DNA from: G963665925 sp963678925
Lineage (GTDB): Bacteria; Bacillota; Clostridia; Peptostreptococcales; Acidaminobacteraceae
Length of the DNA stretch: 64,000 nt
Assembly (NCBI GenBank): GCA_963678925.1
Contig: OY787533.1
Span: forward strand, 4,749,540 to 4,813,539
Direction of reading: 5' to 3'
Part shown: positions 24,535-32,535 of the stretch, one piece after another
How the letters are laid out: each line of letters opens with the position of its first letter
Position numbering within the stretch: position 1 is the first letter of the stretch
The notes under the pieces: generated by a model
Told to the model about the DNA's origin: nothing
The model's input: the letters and a program-made list of their open reading frames with translations, nothing else
Databases searched by the model: none
Made by a program: the position numbers and the translations under genes

Positions 24535-25188
24535 TTACCCTATCGCCTCTCTGAAGTCAGCTACAGCCTTATGAACATCTGGTTGAGCAAAAATAGCAGA
24601 GCCCGCTACAATGACATTTGCGCCAGCATCAACGACTGTTCTGACATTCGTAGCCTTAATACCGCCATCAACCTGAATGTCAATTTCAAGACCTTTATCA
24701 TCAATCATTTTCTTGAGTCTCTTGATTTTATCCACACTTGCTTCAATGAAGCTTTGTCCGCCAAATCCTGGATTCACCGACATGATCAGCACCATATCAA
24801 GCTCTGGTAAAATTTCTTCAATTGTCGACAGAGATGTTGCGGGATTCAACGACACACCCGCCTTAACACCGTGGCTCTTGATGTTCTGGATCGTTCTGTG
24901 CAGGTGTCTGCAGGCTTCCTCATGCACAACAATGATGTCGGCTCCAGCATCTACAAATGATTCAATATACTGATCCGGATTTTCAATCATCAGATGCACA
25001 TCCATCACAAGGTCAGTTTTGCCCTTAAGTGATTTCATGACAATCGGTCCGAATGAAATGTTAGGCACAAAGTGACCGTCCATAATATCTATATGCAGGT
25101 ATTCCACGCCCGCTTCTTCAACCTTTTTCACATCTTCAAGCAGCTTAGAAAAATCTGCCGAAAGTATCGATGGTGCCAATTTTACCAT
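24535..25188 (-). CDS. rpe: Ribulose-phosphate 3-epimerase
   Basis: Interconverts ribulose-5-phosphate and xylulose-5-phosphate in the pentose phosphate pathway. The 217-residue TIM-barrel protein opens VKLAPSILSADFSKL and has H-I-D-I-M-D-G-H-F-V-P-N (metal and catalytic Asp/His), M-S-V-N-P-G-F-G-G-Q and D-G-G-I. Its SD (AGGAGG) lies inside the end of rsgA and the two genes overlap by 7 nt. Confidence 0.97.
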   Translation of the reverse strand: MVKLAPSILSADFSKLLEDVKKVEEAGVEYLHIDIMDGHFVPNISFGPIVMKSLKGKTDLVMDVHLMIENPDQYIESFVDAGADIIVVHEEACRHLHRTIQNIKSHGVKAGVSLNPATSLSTIEEILPELDMVLIMSVNPGFGGQSFIEASVDKIKRLKKMIDDKGLEIDIQVDGGIKATNVRTVVDAGANVIVAGSAIFAQPDVHKAVADFREAIG

Positions 25189-26072
25189 GAGTTTTGCCTC
25201 CTACTGTCAATCAAGCTGTTATAAAAATATACATAAGATTCATATCTCTTTTTATGAATATGACCGGATTCAATTGCAGCCTTTACGGCACAATCCGGCT
25301 CATTGATATGCATGCAGTCGTTAAATCTGCAGTACCCCTGATATTCCCTGAACTCCTGGAAGAGATCTGCCAGTTCCTCCATAGCGACAAAATCAAGGTC
25401 CAGAGAAGTAAAGCCCGGCGTGTCCACAACCCATCCGCCGAAGTTGAGCTCAATAAGCTCCGTATGACGTGTGGTATGCTTGCCGCGCTTGATTTTCTCA
25501 CTGACTTCTCCAGTCTTGAGCTGAAGACCCGGTTGAACCACATTGAGCATGGATGACTTTCCGACCCCGGAAGGACCTGCAAATACTGTAATCTTGTCTT
25601 TAAGCAAGTCACGTACCCTTTCAATGCCTTCACCCGTTTTCGTACTTGTCATGATGACATTATAACCAGCAAGTTCATAAATATCCTTATATTTTTCAAA
25701 GACCGAATCGCCTTCCATAAGATCAGCCTTGTTAAAGCATATTGTCAGGTCGAGTCCTGCATATTCGCCAAGGAGCAGAATTTTGTCGAGCAGGTTTAAA
25801 TGCGGGTCAGGACTTTTGAGCGCGAAAACAATGATTGCCTGGTCGACATTGGCAACCGCTGGTCTGAAAAGCTCCACTGTCCGTTCCTCAATTTCTTCAA
25901 CCCATCCCTCTTTGGGCTCTTCTGAAAGAATACTGATTTTGACCTTGTCACCGACAAGCGGTGTCACCTTATTCTTTTTGAAAATGCCCCGCGCCTTACA
26001 TTCGTATACGCCATCATCTGTCTTCACATAATAAAAACTCGATATACCTTTTATGATAATCCCTTCGACCAT
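25182..26072 (-). CDS. rsgA: Ribosome small subunit GTPase RsgA (YloQ)
   Basis: Circularly permuted GTPase that acts late in 30S assembly. The protein has an OB fold at the N-terminus, then G4-like N-K-A-D, G1 A-G-P-S-G-V-G-K-S-S, G3 D-T-P-G, and a zinc-binding end C-R-F-N-D-C-x-H-x-x-E-P-x-C. I start at ATG 26072 (296 residues), 5-6 nt after AAGGGG. A TTG at 26091-26093 upstream has no SD. It lies downstream of prkC, whose kinase is known to phosphorylate RsgA in Bacillus. Confidence 0.95.
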   Translation of the reverse strand: MVEGIIIKGISSFYYVKTDDGVYECKARGIFKKNKVTPLVGDKVKISILSEEPKEGWVEEIEERTVELFRPAVANVDQAIIVFALKSPDPHLNLLDKILLLGEYAGLDLTICFNKADLMEGDSVFEKYKDIYELAGYNVIMTSTKTGEGIERVRDLLKDKITVFAGPSGVGKSSMLNVVQPGLQLKTGEVSEKIKRGKHTTRHTELIELNFGGWVVDTPGFTSLDLDFVAMEELADLFQEFREYQGYCRFNDCMHINEPDCAVKAAIESGHIHKKRYESYVYFYNSLIDSRRQNSW

Positions 26073-26117
26073 AGGATTCCCCTTCCGTATCAACTGATTT
26101 GTCTCGTTCCAATGAAA

Positions 26118-26185
26118 TGCACATCATATGCCTTTTTACAGATAAATCATACCATGTTTATCGCAGTCAGACCATATGATGTGCA
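26118..26185. other. Structured element with 13-bp inverted repeat between prkC and rsgA
   Basis: TGCACATCATATG (26118-26130) pairs exactly with CATATGATGTGCA (26173-26185). Inside is a second stem GATAAA / TTTATC on the minus strand. The T tail expected of a terminator is lacking. It may be an mRNA processing site, a partial terminator or an operator. Confidence 0.6.
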
Positions 26186-26200
26186 AAGTCGTTCAATTAT

Positions 26201-28156
26201 TTAATTAAAGCTTACCTTCATGGTTTTTACCTGAAGAGAGCCAAAATAGAAATTCACTGTTGCTTCACCAGTGCCGCTTACAACAACACGGACGTCCCCT
26301 TCAGACTTGTCATGCTCTTTTTCGTAAACGGTCGTCGTAACACCGTTTTGAATCATTTCAACGCGTACAACCTCTTTTTGAGATGCAAAGTTCAGCGGAA
26401 TGATATAGGTCTTTTCAACAAGGTCAGAGTCAACGGGAACTTCCGTCTCCGCTCCACCATCGCCAGTCGTATCGCCATCAGTCCCCTCGACAGCTTCTCC
26501 ATTTTCACTGCCCTTGCTGATTACCACGCTGACACTGGTTTTCTCCTCAACCTCAGTTCCAGAGCTGATGCTCTGAATCATGACAACATCTTTCTCATAA
26601 GTATCCGAGAAATTGTATGTCACGTTGCCCAGTGTAAGACTCACACTGGAAAGCGCCGATTTGACCTGCGCCAGTGATTTGCCCAGCAGATTCGGCACAA
26701 GAACTGTTTCTATCGGTTTACCTTGGCTGACCACCAGATTTACATTTTCACCTTTTTTGGCATCAGAGCCTGCAGACGGTGTCTGTCTGACAACCAGGCC
26801 ACTTGGCAAGTCGCTGTACTCGTAATTGATTTCTCCGACATTCAGCGACTTATTGTCCAAAATCAGCTTGGCTTCTGAAACATCCTTCTGCATGAGGTTC
26901 GGAACCTTGACAAGCTCAGGTCCATTCGACACGATTACATCGACTGTGAACCCTTCTTTCAGCTCCTCACCAGCAGCTTGCGATTGCCTTACGATATGAT
27001 TTTTTTCTATATTACTGTCAAACACATAGTCCTTGACATTGATATTCAGACTGAGGCCGTGGAGGGTTTCCACTGCGTCTGTATAGGTTACGCCTTCAAG
27101 CTCCGGCATGACGACTACCTTGGGCTTCATACGATCCATAATCGATGTAAGGGTAAATGCACCAATGAGCAGTACCGCCGCTATAAGTGCCGCTATGACT
27201 GCGAGTGCGACGCCTACCTTACTCTTTTTTTCCTTGGGCTTTTCGTCAAACTCCATGCCTTTGACATTTGGAATAATCATTGTTGGCGAGTCTTCTGCAT
27301 GCACATAAAAAGGTACATTCAGATCCGGATTCTTAGACAGCTTATCCAAATCATCAATGAGGTCCCGAGCAGTCTGGTATCTGTTTGCAGGTTCCTTCTG
27401 AATCGCTTTAAGAATGACACTTTCAAGACCCTTTCCAATTTCAGGGTTCACCTGACTTGGATTGACCACTTTTTCCTTAATATGCTTCATAGCTACCGAC
27501 ACAGGCACATCACCATCAAACGGCAGCTTCTTTGTCGCCAGCTCATACAGCAGAATACCCAGAGAATATATATCAGATTTCTCATCTACAAATCCGCCCC
27601 GCGCCTGCTCTGGAGAAGAATAGTGAACCGAACCGATAGCTTCCTTCGGTGTCACAATCGTCGAGGAGGTAACCGCTCTCGCTATGCCAAAGTCAGCGAC
27701 CTTTACAATGCCATCCTCATTGATGAGAATGTTATGGGGTTTTATGTCCCTATGGATAATCCTATTGGCATGGGCATGTTCCAGGCCCAAAGCGATTTGC
27801 TTTGCAATCTCTATGATTTCATCGTTTGGAATGTATCCGTCATGTCCCTTGATATACTTCTTTAGAGTCACTCCACGTACGAGTTCCATTACGATATAAC
27901 GTACTTCTCCATCCTTGCCGACATCGTATATGTTGACAATGTTTGGATTGGAAAGGCTGGCAGCCGCCTGCGATTCCTTTTCGAACTTCTGAACAAACTC
28001 ATCATCAGAGACAAGTTCTGGCTTTAAAACCTTCACTGCGACAAATCTATTTAATAGAAGGCACTTGGCTTTATAAACATTTGCCATGCCGCCTTCTCCG
28101 ATTTTCTCGATGATCTGATAGCGATTCCCAAGAATCTTCCCTATCATTTGGCTCAT
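26201..28156 (-). CDS. prkC: Eukaryote-like Ser/Thr protein kinase with PASTA repeats (PrkC)
   Basis: Membrane kinase that senses peptidoglycan fragments and controls wall growth and dormancy. The 651-residue protein has a cytoplasmic kinase domain: Gly loop G-E-G-G-M-A-N-V-Y at 20-28, catalytic Lys42, H-R-D-I-K-P-H-N with Asp137, DFG at 155-157. One transmembrane helix (about 313-338) follows. Outside lie three PASTA repeats (about 348-415, 417-482, 487-553), an acidic linker and a C-terminal beta domain (about 585-651). It lies 17 nt after its partner phosphatase. Confidence 0.96.
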   Translation of the reverse strand: MSQMIGKILGNRYQIIEKIGEGGMANVYKAKCLLLNRFVAVKVLKPELVSDDEFVQKFEKESQAAASLSNPNIVNIYDVGKDGEVRYIVMELVRGVTLKKYIKGHDGYIPNDEIIEIAKQIALGLEHAHANRIIHRDIKPHNILINEDGIVKVADFGIARAVTSSTIVTPKEAIGSVHYSSPEQARGGFVDEKSDIYSLGILLYELATKKLPFDGDVPVSVAMKHIKEKVVNPSQVNPEIGKGLESVILKAIQKEPANRYQTARDLIDDLDKLSKNPDLNVPFYVHAEDSPTMIIPNVKGMEFDEKPKEKKSKVGVALAVIAALIAAVLLIGAFTLTSIMDRMKPKVVVMPELEGVTYTDAVETLHGLSLNINVKDYVFDSNIEKNHIVRQSQAAGEELKEGFTVDVIVSNGPELVKVPNLMQKDVSEAKLILDNKSLNVGEINYEYSDLPSGLVVRQTPSAGSDAKKGENVNLVVSQGKPIETVLVPNLLGKSLAQVKSALSSVSLTLGNVTYNFSDTYEKDVVMIQSISSGTEVEEKTSVSVVISKGSENGEAVEGTDGDTTGDGGAETEVPVDSDLVEKTYIIPLNFASQKEVVRVEMIQNGVTTTVYEKEHDKSEGDVRVVVSGTGEATVNFYFGSLQVKTMKVSFN

Positions 28157-28173
28157 CTACAACAACTCCTTCA

Positions 28174-28902
28174 TTAAAAATTACAATCAACAGCTACAAC
28201 TGTTATATTGTCCTGACCGCCTGCTTCATTAGCCTTATCGACAAGTGCACCGCATATGGTTTCCAGTGTTTCACCAGCCAACATTATATCAGTTATCTGG
28301 TTTTCATCAAGATGCGTTGTAAGTCCGTCGGTACAAAGAAGCACAACACCGCCATCAGAAATACGGTGAAGCAAATCAATTTCAACCGTCAGTGCTGTTC
28401 CTACCGCATTTGTCAGGATATTCTTCTGAGGATGCACACGTGCCTGCTCTTCTGTAATCGTACCAGCACGCAGGAGCTGACCTACCAGTGAATGATCGTC
28501 AGTAATCTGTTCAAGCTTGCCGTCCTTGAGAATATAAGCACGACTGTCACCGACATGTGCAAAATAAAGGGTATCCCTGTCTATGTAAAGCATTGTCAGC
28601 GTCGTACCCATGCCCTCAAGCGCTTCCTCTTCCCTCGAAAGGGTATAGACCTTTGCATTTGCATGCCGAATGGAGTTCATTAGCATTTCGTCGATCTGTG
28701 CGCTGTCATCCGCACGTTCAAACTCCTGCTGAACGAAATCCCTGACTGCTTCCACTGCAACCTGACTCGCTACTTCTCCCGCCTTATGACCACCCATACC
28801 ATCAGCAACTATAAATAATTTGGGCGACATATCCGAAACAAAATAGGCGTCTTCATTATTCCCTCTTACTTTGCCTTTATGCGTTTTTGCATACGCATCC
28901 AT
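28174..28902 (-). CDS. prpC: PP2C-type protein phosphatase (PrpC)
   Basis: Mn/Mg-dependent Ser/Thr phosphatase that reverses PrkC. The 242-residue protein has R-G-N-N-E-D, V-A-D-G-M-G-G-H-K-A-G-E, H-V-G-D-S-R-A-Y, C-T-D-G-L and G-G-Q-D-N-I-T, the metal-binding Asp motifs of bacterial PPM phosphatases. It lies 18 nt after rsmB and 17 nt before prkC, the standard cluster. Confidence 0.96.
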   Translation of the reverse strand: MDAYAKTHKGKVRGNNEDAYFVSDMSPKLFIVADGMGGHKAGEVASQVAVEAVRDFVQQEFERADDSAQIDEMLMNSIRHANAKVYTLSREEEALEGMGTTLTMLYIDRDTLYFAHVGDSRAYILKDGKLEQITDDHSLVGQLLRAGTITEEQARVHPQKNILTNAVGTALTVEIDLLHRISDGGVVLLCTDGLTTHLDENQITDIMLAGETLETICGALVDKANEAGGQDNITVVAVDCNF

Positions 28903-28920
28903 ACAATCACTCCAAGCTGT

Positions 28921-30273
28921 CTAATTTGCCACTCTTCTCATTTTGCATATAAAGAACCCATCGGTTCCATGGACATTGGGATATAGGGTGAGATACTTGG
29001 TCTCACTCGCCTTCCATGACTCCGGTATGATTCGACTGTCAATTGCCTCTATTTCATATTCAGGATGTCTGCTTAAAAATCCTTCAATTTGGATTTCATT
29101 TTCTTCAGGTTCTATGGTACAGGTGCTGTAAACCAGACAACCGCCCTCTTTGACGTAATCTGCCGCCACATCCAGCATATCTGCTTGAATGTCTGAAAGC
29201 TCAACCACGTCTTCAGCAACCTTGTTGAATTTGATTTCTGGCTTTCTTCTGATAATGCCCAGACCGGAACACGGCGCATCGAGGAGTACCACATCCGCCT
29301 TGCCGACCAGTGCGTCGTCTCTTTCAAGGGCATCGCTCAGTTTTGGCTTAACGGACTCGAGACCAAGACGGTCCGCATTTTCAGTGATCTTGCTGATTTT
29401 ATGATCATAGATATCCCAGCTGTAGACCTTGCCCTCATCATTCATCAGTGCTGCCATATGGGTTGACTTGCCACCCGGTGCCGCGCACATGTCAATGACC
29501 ACCTGCCCAGGCTTTGGACTTGCAATATAGCTGACTGCCTGTGCGGCAATGTCCTGAATGATGATTTCTCCAGACAGAAATGCTTGTGACTCCGCTAAGG
29601 ACCCTGCATTTTCAGTTCCTACGCGTATGGCATCCGGCAGCTCGCCTGCCTCAACGAGAAAGCCTTCAAACTCAAGTTCATGAAGCACTGCTTCCCGGTT
29701 GGTCTTCATCGTATTGACCCTGCAGTATAAATCAGGAGTCTGGTTGTTGCTTTTAAGAAGCTCTTCTGCAAATGTCGCGCCGTAACGCGTCACCCAACGC
29801 TCCACAATCCAGTTCGGATGCGAATACACAACCGATAAATAATTTAGCAGATCCTTTTCCTTGCTCGGAAGCTTATAGGCTTTTTCCTTACGTACAAATG
29901 TCCGCAGCACACCATTCACAAATCCGCTGTATCTGCCCTGATAGCTTTTCGCAAGCTTGACAGCTTCATTAACCGCCGCGGAGTCCGGTATGTTATCCAT
30001 GAAAACAATCTGATAAATTCCCATTCTAAGTATGTTTCGAATGGCTGAATCGAGCTTGTTGATTCTGAAATTGATATACTGTCGGATAATATGATCCAAC
30101 AGATTCTTATTCTCAAGAACGCCATACATCAATCGCGTTGCCAGTCTTCTATCTGCCGCTTCAAGACCTGATTCTGTCAGCATTCTATTTAAGACACGGT
30201 TCGAATACCCGTCCATTTTCTCAATTTCAAGAAGCGCATCGAGAGCGACTTTTCTTGCAGTTACATTAGCCAT
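28921..30273 (-). CDS. rsmB: 16S rRNA (cytosine-967 C5)-methyltransferase
   Basis: Methylates C967 of 16S rRNA. The 450-residue protein has an N-terminal NusB-like domain (residues 1-130) and a C-terminal SAM domain with D-M-C-A-A-P-G-G-K-S-T-H, D-A-P-C-S-G-L-G with the release Cys, and Y-S-T-C-T-I-E-P-E-E-N-E with the catalytic Cys. It heads the rsmB-prpC-prkC group. Confidence 0.96.
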   Translation of the reverse strand: MANVTARKVALDALLEIEKMDGYSNRVLNRMLTESGLEAADRRLATRLMYGVLENKNLLDHIIRQYINFRINKLDSAIRNILRMGIYQIVFMDNIPDSAAVNEAVKLAKSYQGRYSGFVNGVLRTFVRKEKAYKLPSKEKDLLNYLSVVYSHPNWIVERWVTRYGATFAEELLKSNNQTPDLYCRVNTMKTNREAVLHELEFEGFLVEAGELPDAIRVGTENAGSLAESQAFLSGEIIIQDIAAQAVSYIASPKPGQVVIDMCAAPGGKSTHMAALMNDEGKVYSWDIYDHKISKITENADRLGLESVKPKLSDALERDDALVGKADVVLLDAPCSGLGIIRRKPEIKFNKVAEDVVELSDIQADMLDVAADYVKEGGCLVYSTCTIEPEENEIQIEGFLSRHPEYEIEAIDSRIIPESWKASETKYLTLYPNVHGTDGFFICKMRRVAN

Positions 30274-30351
30274 GACATTCCTCTTTTCACTTCACCGCTT
30301 AATCGACTTACAGTAGTGTGTTCCTTCTATTTTGCCATAAACAAAAGAATG

Positions 30352-30384
30352 GAGTGGGCGATTCAGGACCACCCACTCTTTTTT
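30352..30384. terminator. Hairpin between yugP and rsmB
   Basis: A 7-bp stem (GAGTGGG / CCCACTC) with a 13-nt loop. Six T follow on the plus strand. On the minus strand the tail is TTCTTTTGTTT. It starts 6 nt past the yugP stop, so a role in ending the yugP transcript is likely, with partial read-through to rsmB. Confidence 0.6.
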
Positions 30385-30390
30385 AACATT

Positions 30391-31077
30391 TTAATCTCTA
30401 GAGTTCCTTAGAATGATAAATCTAAGAAGTTGAAGCGCTGCCATTGCAGCCGATGCCACATAGGTTAGGGCAGCCGCGTTCAGAACGCGCTTTGCACCTC
30501 CAATTTCATCCATGGCAAGAAAACCATTTTCCTCAATTTGAACAATGGCACGTGAACTTGCATTAAACTCAACAGGAAGCGTAACCAGATGGAATATCAC
30601 CACTGCCGAAAAGAGGATGATACCAATATCCATCAGACCCGCACTTCTTAGAAAGAATCCGAGAAACAGAAGCGGTACAGCGGCCTTGCTGCTGATGTTC
30701 ACAACTGGGAAAAACGCGCTTCTGAAGCTCAGAGGCACATATCCCATATGATGCTGGAGCGCATGTCCGCACTCATGTGCAGCGACGGCGATAGACGCTA
30801 TGCTGTTGCCCTGATAAATACCTGCAGAAAGGCGCACTGTACGGGATCTCGGATCGTAATGATCTGAAAGTGTACCGTGTGTCATTTCCACACCGACATC
30901 ACTGAGTCCATTTCGTCTTAAAATGAACATTGCCGCTTCGGCACCAGTCATGCCGCGCATATTCCTAATTCTTGAATACTTCTGATACGCTGATTGAACT
31001 CTACTTTGAGCAATCATTGTCAAAATCAGTGCTGGAATGATCAGAATCATTGTCGGATCCCAAAACATATAGCCCAT
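30391..31077 (-). CDS. YugP family membrane zinc metallopeptidase
   Basis: 228-residue membrane protein of the neutral zinc metallopeptidase family PF04298. The active site is H-E-C-G-H-A-L-Q-H (about residues 103-111), with an N-terminal membrane segment (about 7-23) and a pair of C-terminal membrane helices (about 135-170). Substrate unknown. It lies between fmt and rsmB, a position seen in several Clostridia. A good SD (GAAGGAGG) precedes the ATG. Confidence 0.9.
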   Translation of the reverse strand: MGYMFWDPTMILIIPALILTMIAQSRVQSAYQKYSRIRNMRGMTGAEAAMFILRRNGLSDVGVEMTHGTLSDHYDPRSRTVRLSAGIYQGNSIASIAVAAHECGHALQHHMGYVPLSFRSAFFPVVNISSKAAVPLLFLGFFLRSAGLMDIGIILFSAVVIFHLVTLPVEFNASSRAIVQIEENGFLAMDEIGGAKRVLNAAALTYVASAAMAALQLLRFIILRNSRD

Positions 31078-31133
31078 GACTTTTCCTCCTTCTGTAATCC
31101 ACGTAGTTTGGATATAAGATGATTACTCAGGCA

Positions 31134-32060
31134 TTATCCCAATATAATCCCGCATGGGACTTCGTGTCCCAGTATATATTGTGAAATATGCATTCTCTTG
31201 CTATTTGGAAACTGCAAAATCTGCACATTTACAATCCCATCACCAGCCTGCACAAACAGACCGTCCTTGCTGACTTCAAGTATTTCACCCGGTGCACCTT
31301 TGACTTTCTTATCGGCGCGCAGGGCTGAATAGATTTTCATCTTGCTGCCTTCAAAAGTCGTAACCGCAACCGGCCACGGGTTGAGTCCACGGATTTGATT
31401 GACAATCACTTCGACAGACTTCGACCAGTCGATGACACCTGTGTTCTTATCAAGAAGCGGCGCATACGAGCTGAGGGCGTCGTCCTGCGGCGTTCTTTCA
31501 ACTGTATCACTATCCAGTTTTTCAAGGGTTGAACGAAGCACTAGGCCACCCTTTTCCATCAGGATATCGTGTAGCTGACCCGCGTTCATGTCAGGCGAAA
31601 TTTCAACTTCAACCTTGTCGATCATGTCACCCGTGTCCAGACCTACATCCATAAACATCGTCGTTACACCTGTCACCGTCTCACCTTGAACAATGCACCA
31701 GTTGATTGGCGATGCTCCACGGAACTTCGGCAGCAAGGATGCATGCACATTGACACAGCCCTTTGGCGGAATGTCCAGAATTTCCTTTGAAAGAATCTGT
31801 CCATAGGCAACAACCACAATCAGGTCAGGCTGCAATGATTTAAGCAGTTCCACATTCTCAGGTGTTTTCAGCTTTTCAGGCTGATATACATCTATACCAT
31901 GCGCCAGCGCCTTTTCCTTTACAGGAGGCGGCGCCAATTTCTTGCCTCTGCCCTTGGGTCTGTCAGGCTGCGTAAAAACAGCAATGACCTCATGGGCTTC
32001 AAGACACGCTTCAAAGCTTGATACCGCAAAGTCTGGCGTTCCCATAAATACAATTTTCAA
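31134..32060 (-). CDS. fmt: Methionyl-tRNA formyltransferase
   Basis: Formylates initiator Met-tRNA. The 308-residue protein has G-T-P-D-F-A near the start, S-L-L-P-K-F-R-G-A-S-P-I-N-W (about 109-122, catalytic H/N region) and D-V-G-L-D-T-G-D-M. The start is TTG at 32058-32060, 8 nt after GGAGG. It lies 3 nt after def, so the formylation and deformylation enzymes are co-made. Confidence 0.96.
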   Translation of the reverse strand: MKIVFMGTPDFAVSSFEACLEAHEVIAVFTQPDRPKGRGKKLAPPPVKEKALAHGIDVYQPEKLKTPENVELLKSLQPDLIVVVAYGQILSKEILDIPPKGCVNVHASLLPKFRGASPINWCIVQGETVTGVTTMFMDVGLDTGDMIDKVEVEISPDMNAGQLHDILMEKGGLVLRSTLEKLDSDTVERTPQDDALSSYAPLLDKNTGVIDWSKSVEVIVNQIRGLNPWPVAVTTFEGSKMKIYSALRADKKVKGAPGEILEVSKDGLFVQAGDGIVNVQILQFPNSKRMHISQYILGHEVPCGIILG

Positions 32061-32063
32061 TTT

Positions 32064-32522
32064 TTACGCCTCCACATACTCAATGACTTTGTCTGTAAAA
32101 AGAATGCCGCTGAGGTGGTCGATTTCATGACACAGTGCTCTTGCAAGAAGTCCCGTACCTTCGATTGTGTACGATTCACCGTTTTCGTTTGTCGCTTTTA
32201 CAACAACACGCGCTGGTCTTTTCACAACACCGGCTTTGCCCGGCAGACTCAGACAGCCTTCCACTTCTTCCTGTTCGCCTTCAGATTCAATGATTTCTGG
32301 GTTTATAAGTACCTTTACACCCGTATCATCATAGACATCTATAACAGCGATTTTTTTAAGAATGCCTATTTGTGGTCCTGCAAGACCAACACCATCGGCT
32401 TCATACATAGTTTCAATCATGTCGGATATCAAATCCCTGATTTTATCATCAACAATTTCAATTGTTCGTGTATTTTTTCTTAGTACCGGATCTTCATCCG
32501 TACGAATCGTGCGTATTGCCAT
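32064..32522 (-). CDS. def: Peptide deformylase
   Basis: Removes the formyl group from new proteins. The 152-residue metalloenzyme has motif 1 G-V-G-L-A-G-P-Q-I-G (second Ala of the usual A-A replaced by Gly), motif 2 E-G-C-L-S-L-P with the metal-binding Cys, and motif 3 H-E-I-D-H. It lies 13 nt after priA, and its SD GGGAGG overlaps the end of that gap. Confidence 0.96.
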   Translation of the reverse strand: MAIRTIRTDEDPVLRKNTRTIEIVDDKIRDLISDMIETMYEADGVGLAGPQIGILKKIAVIDVYDDTGVKVLINPEIIESEGEQEEVEGCLSLPGKAGVVKRPARVVVKATNENGESYTIEGTGLLARALCHEIDHLSGILFTDKVIEYVEA

Positions 32523-32535
32523 TTCATCCTCCCAG

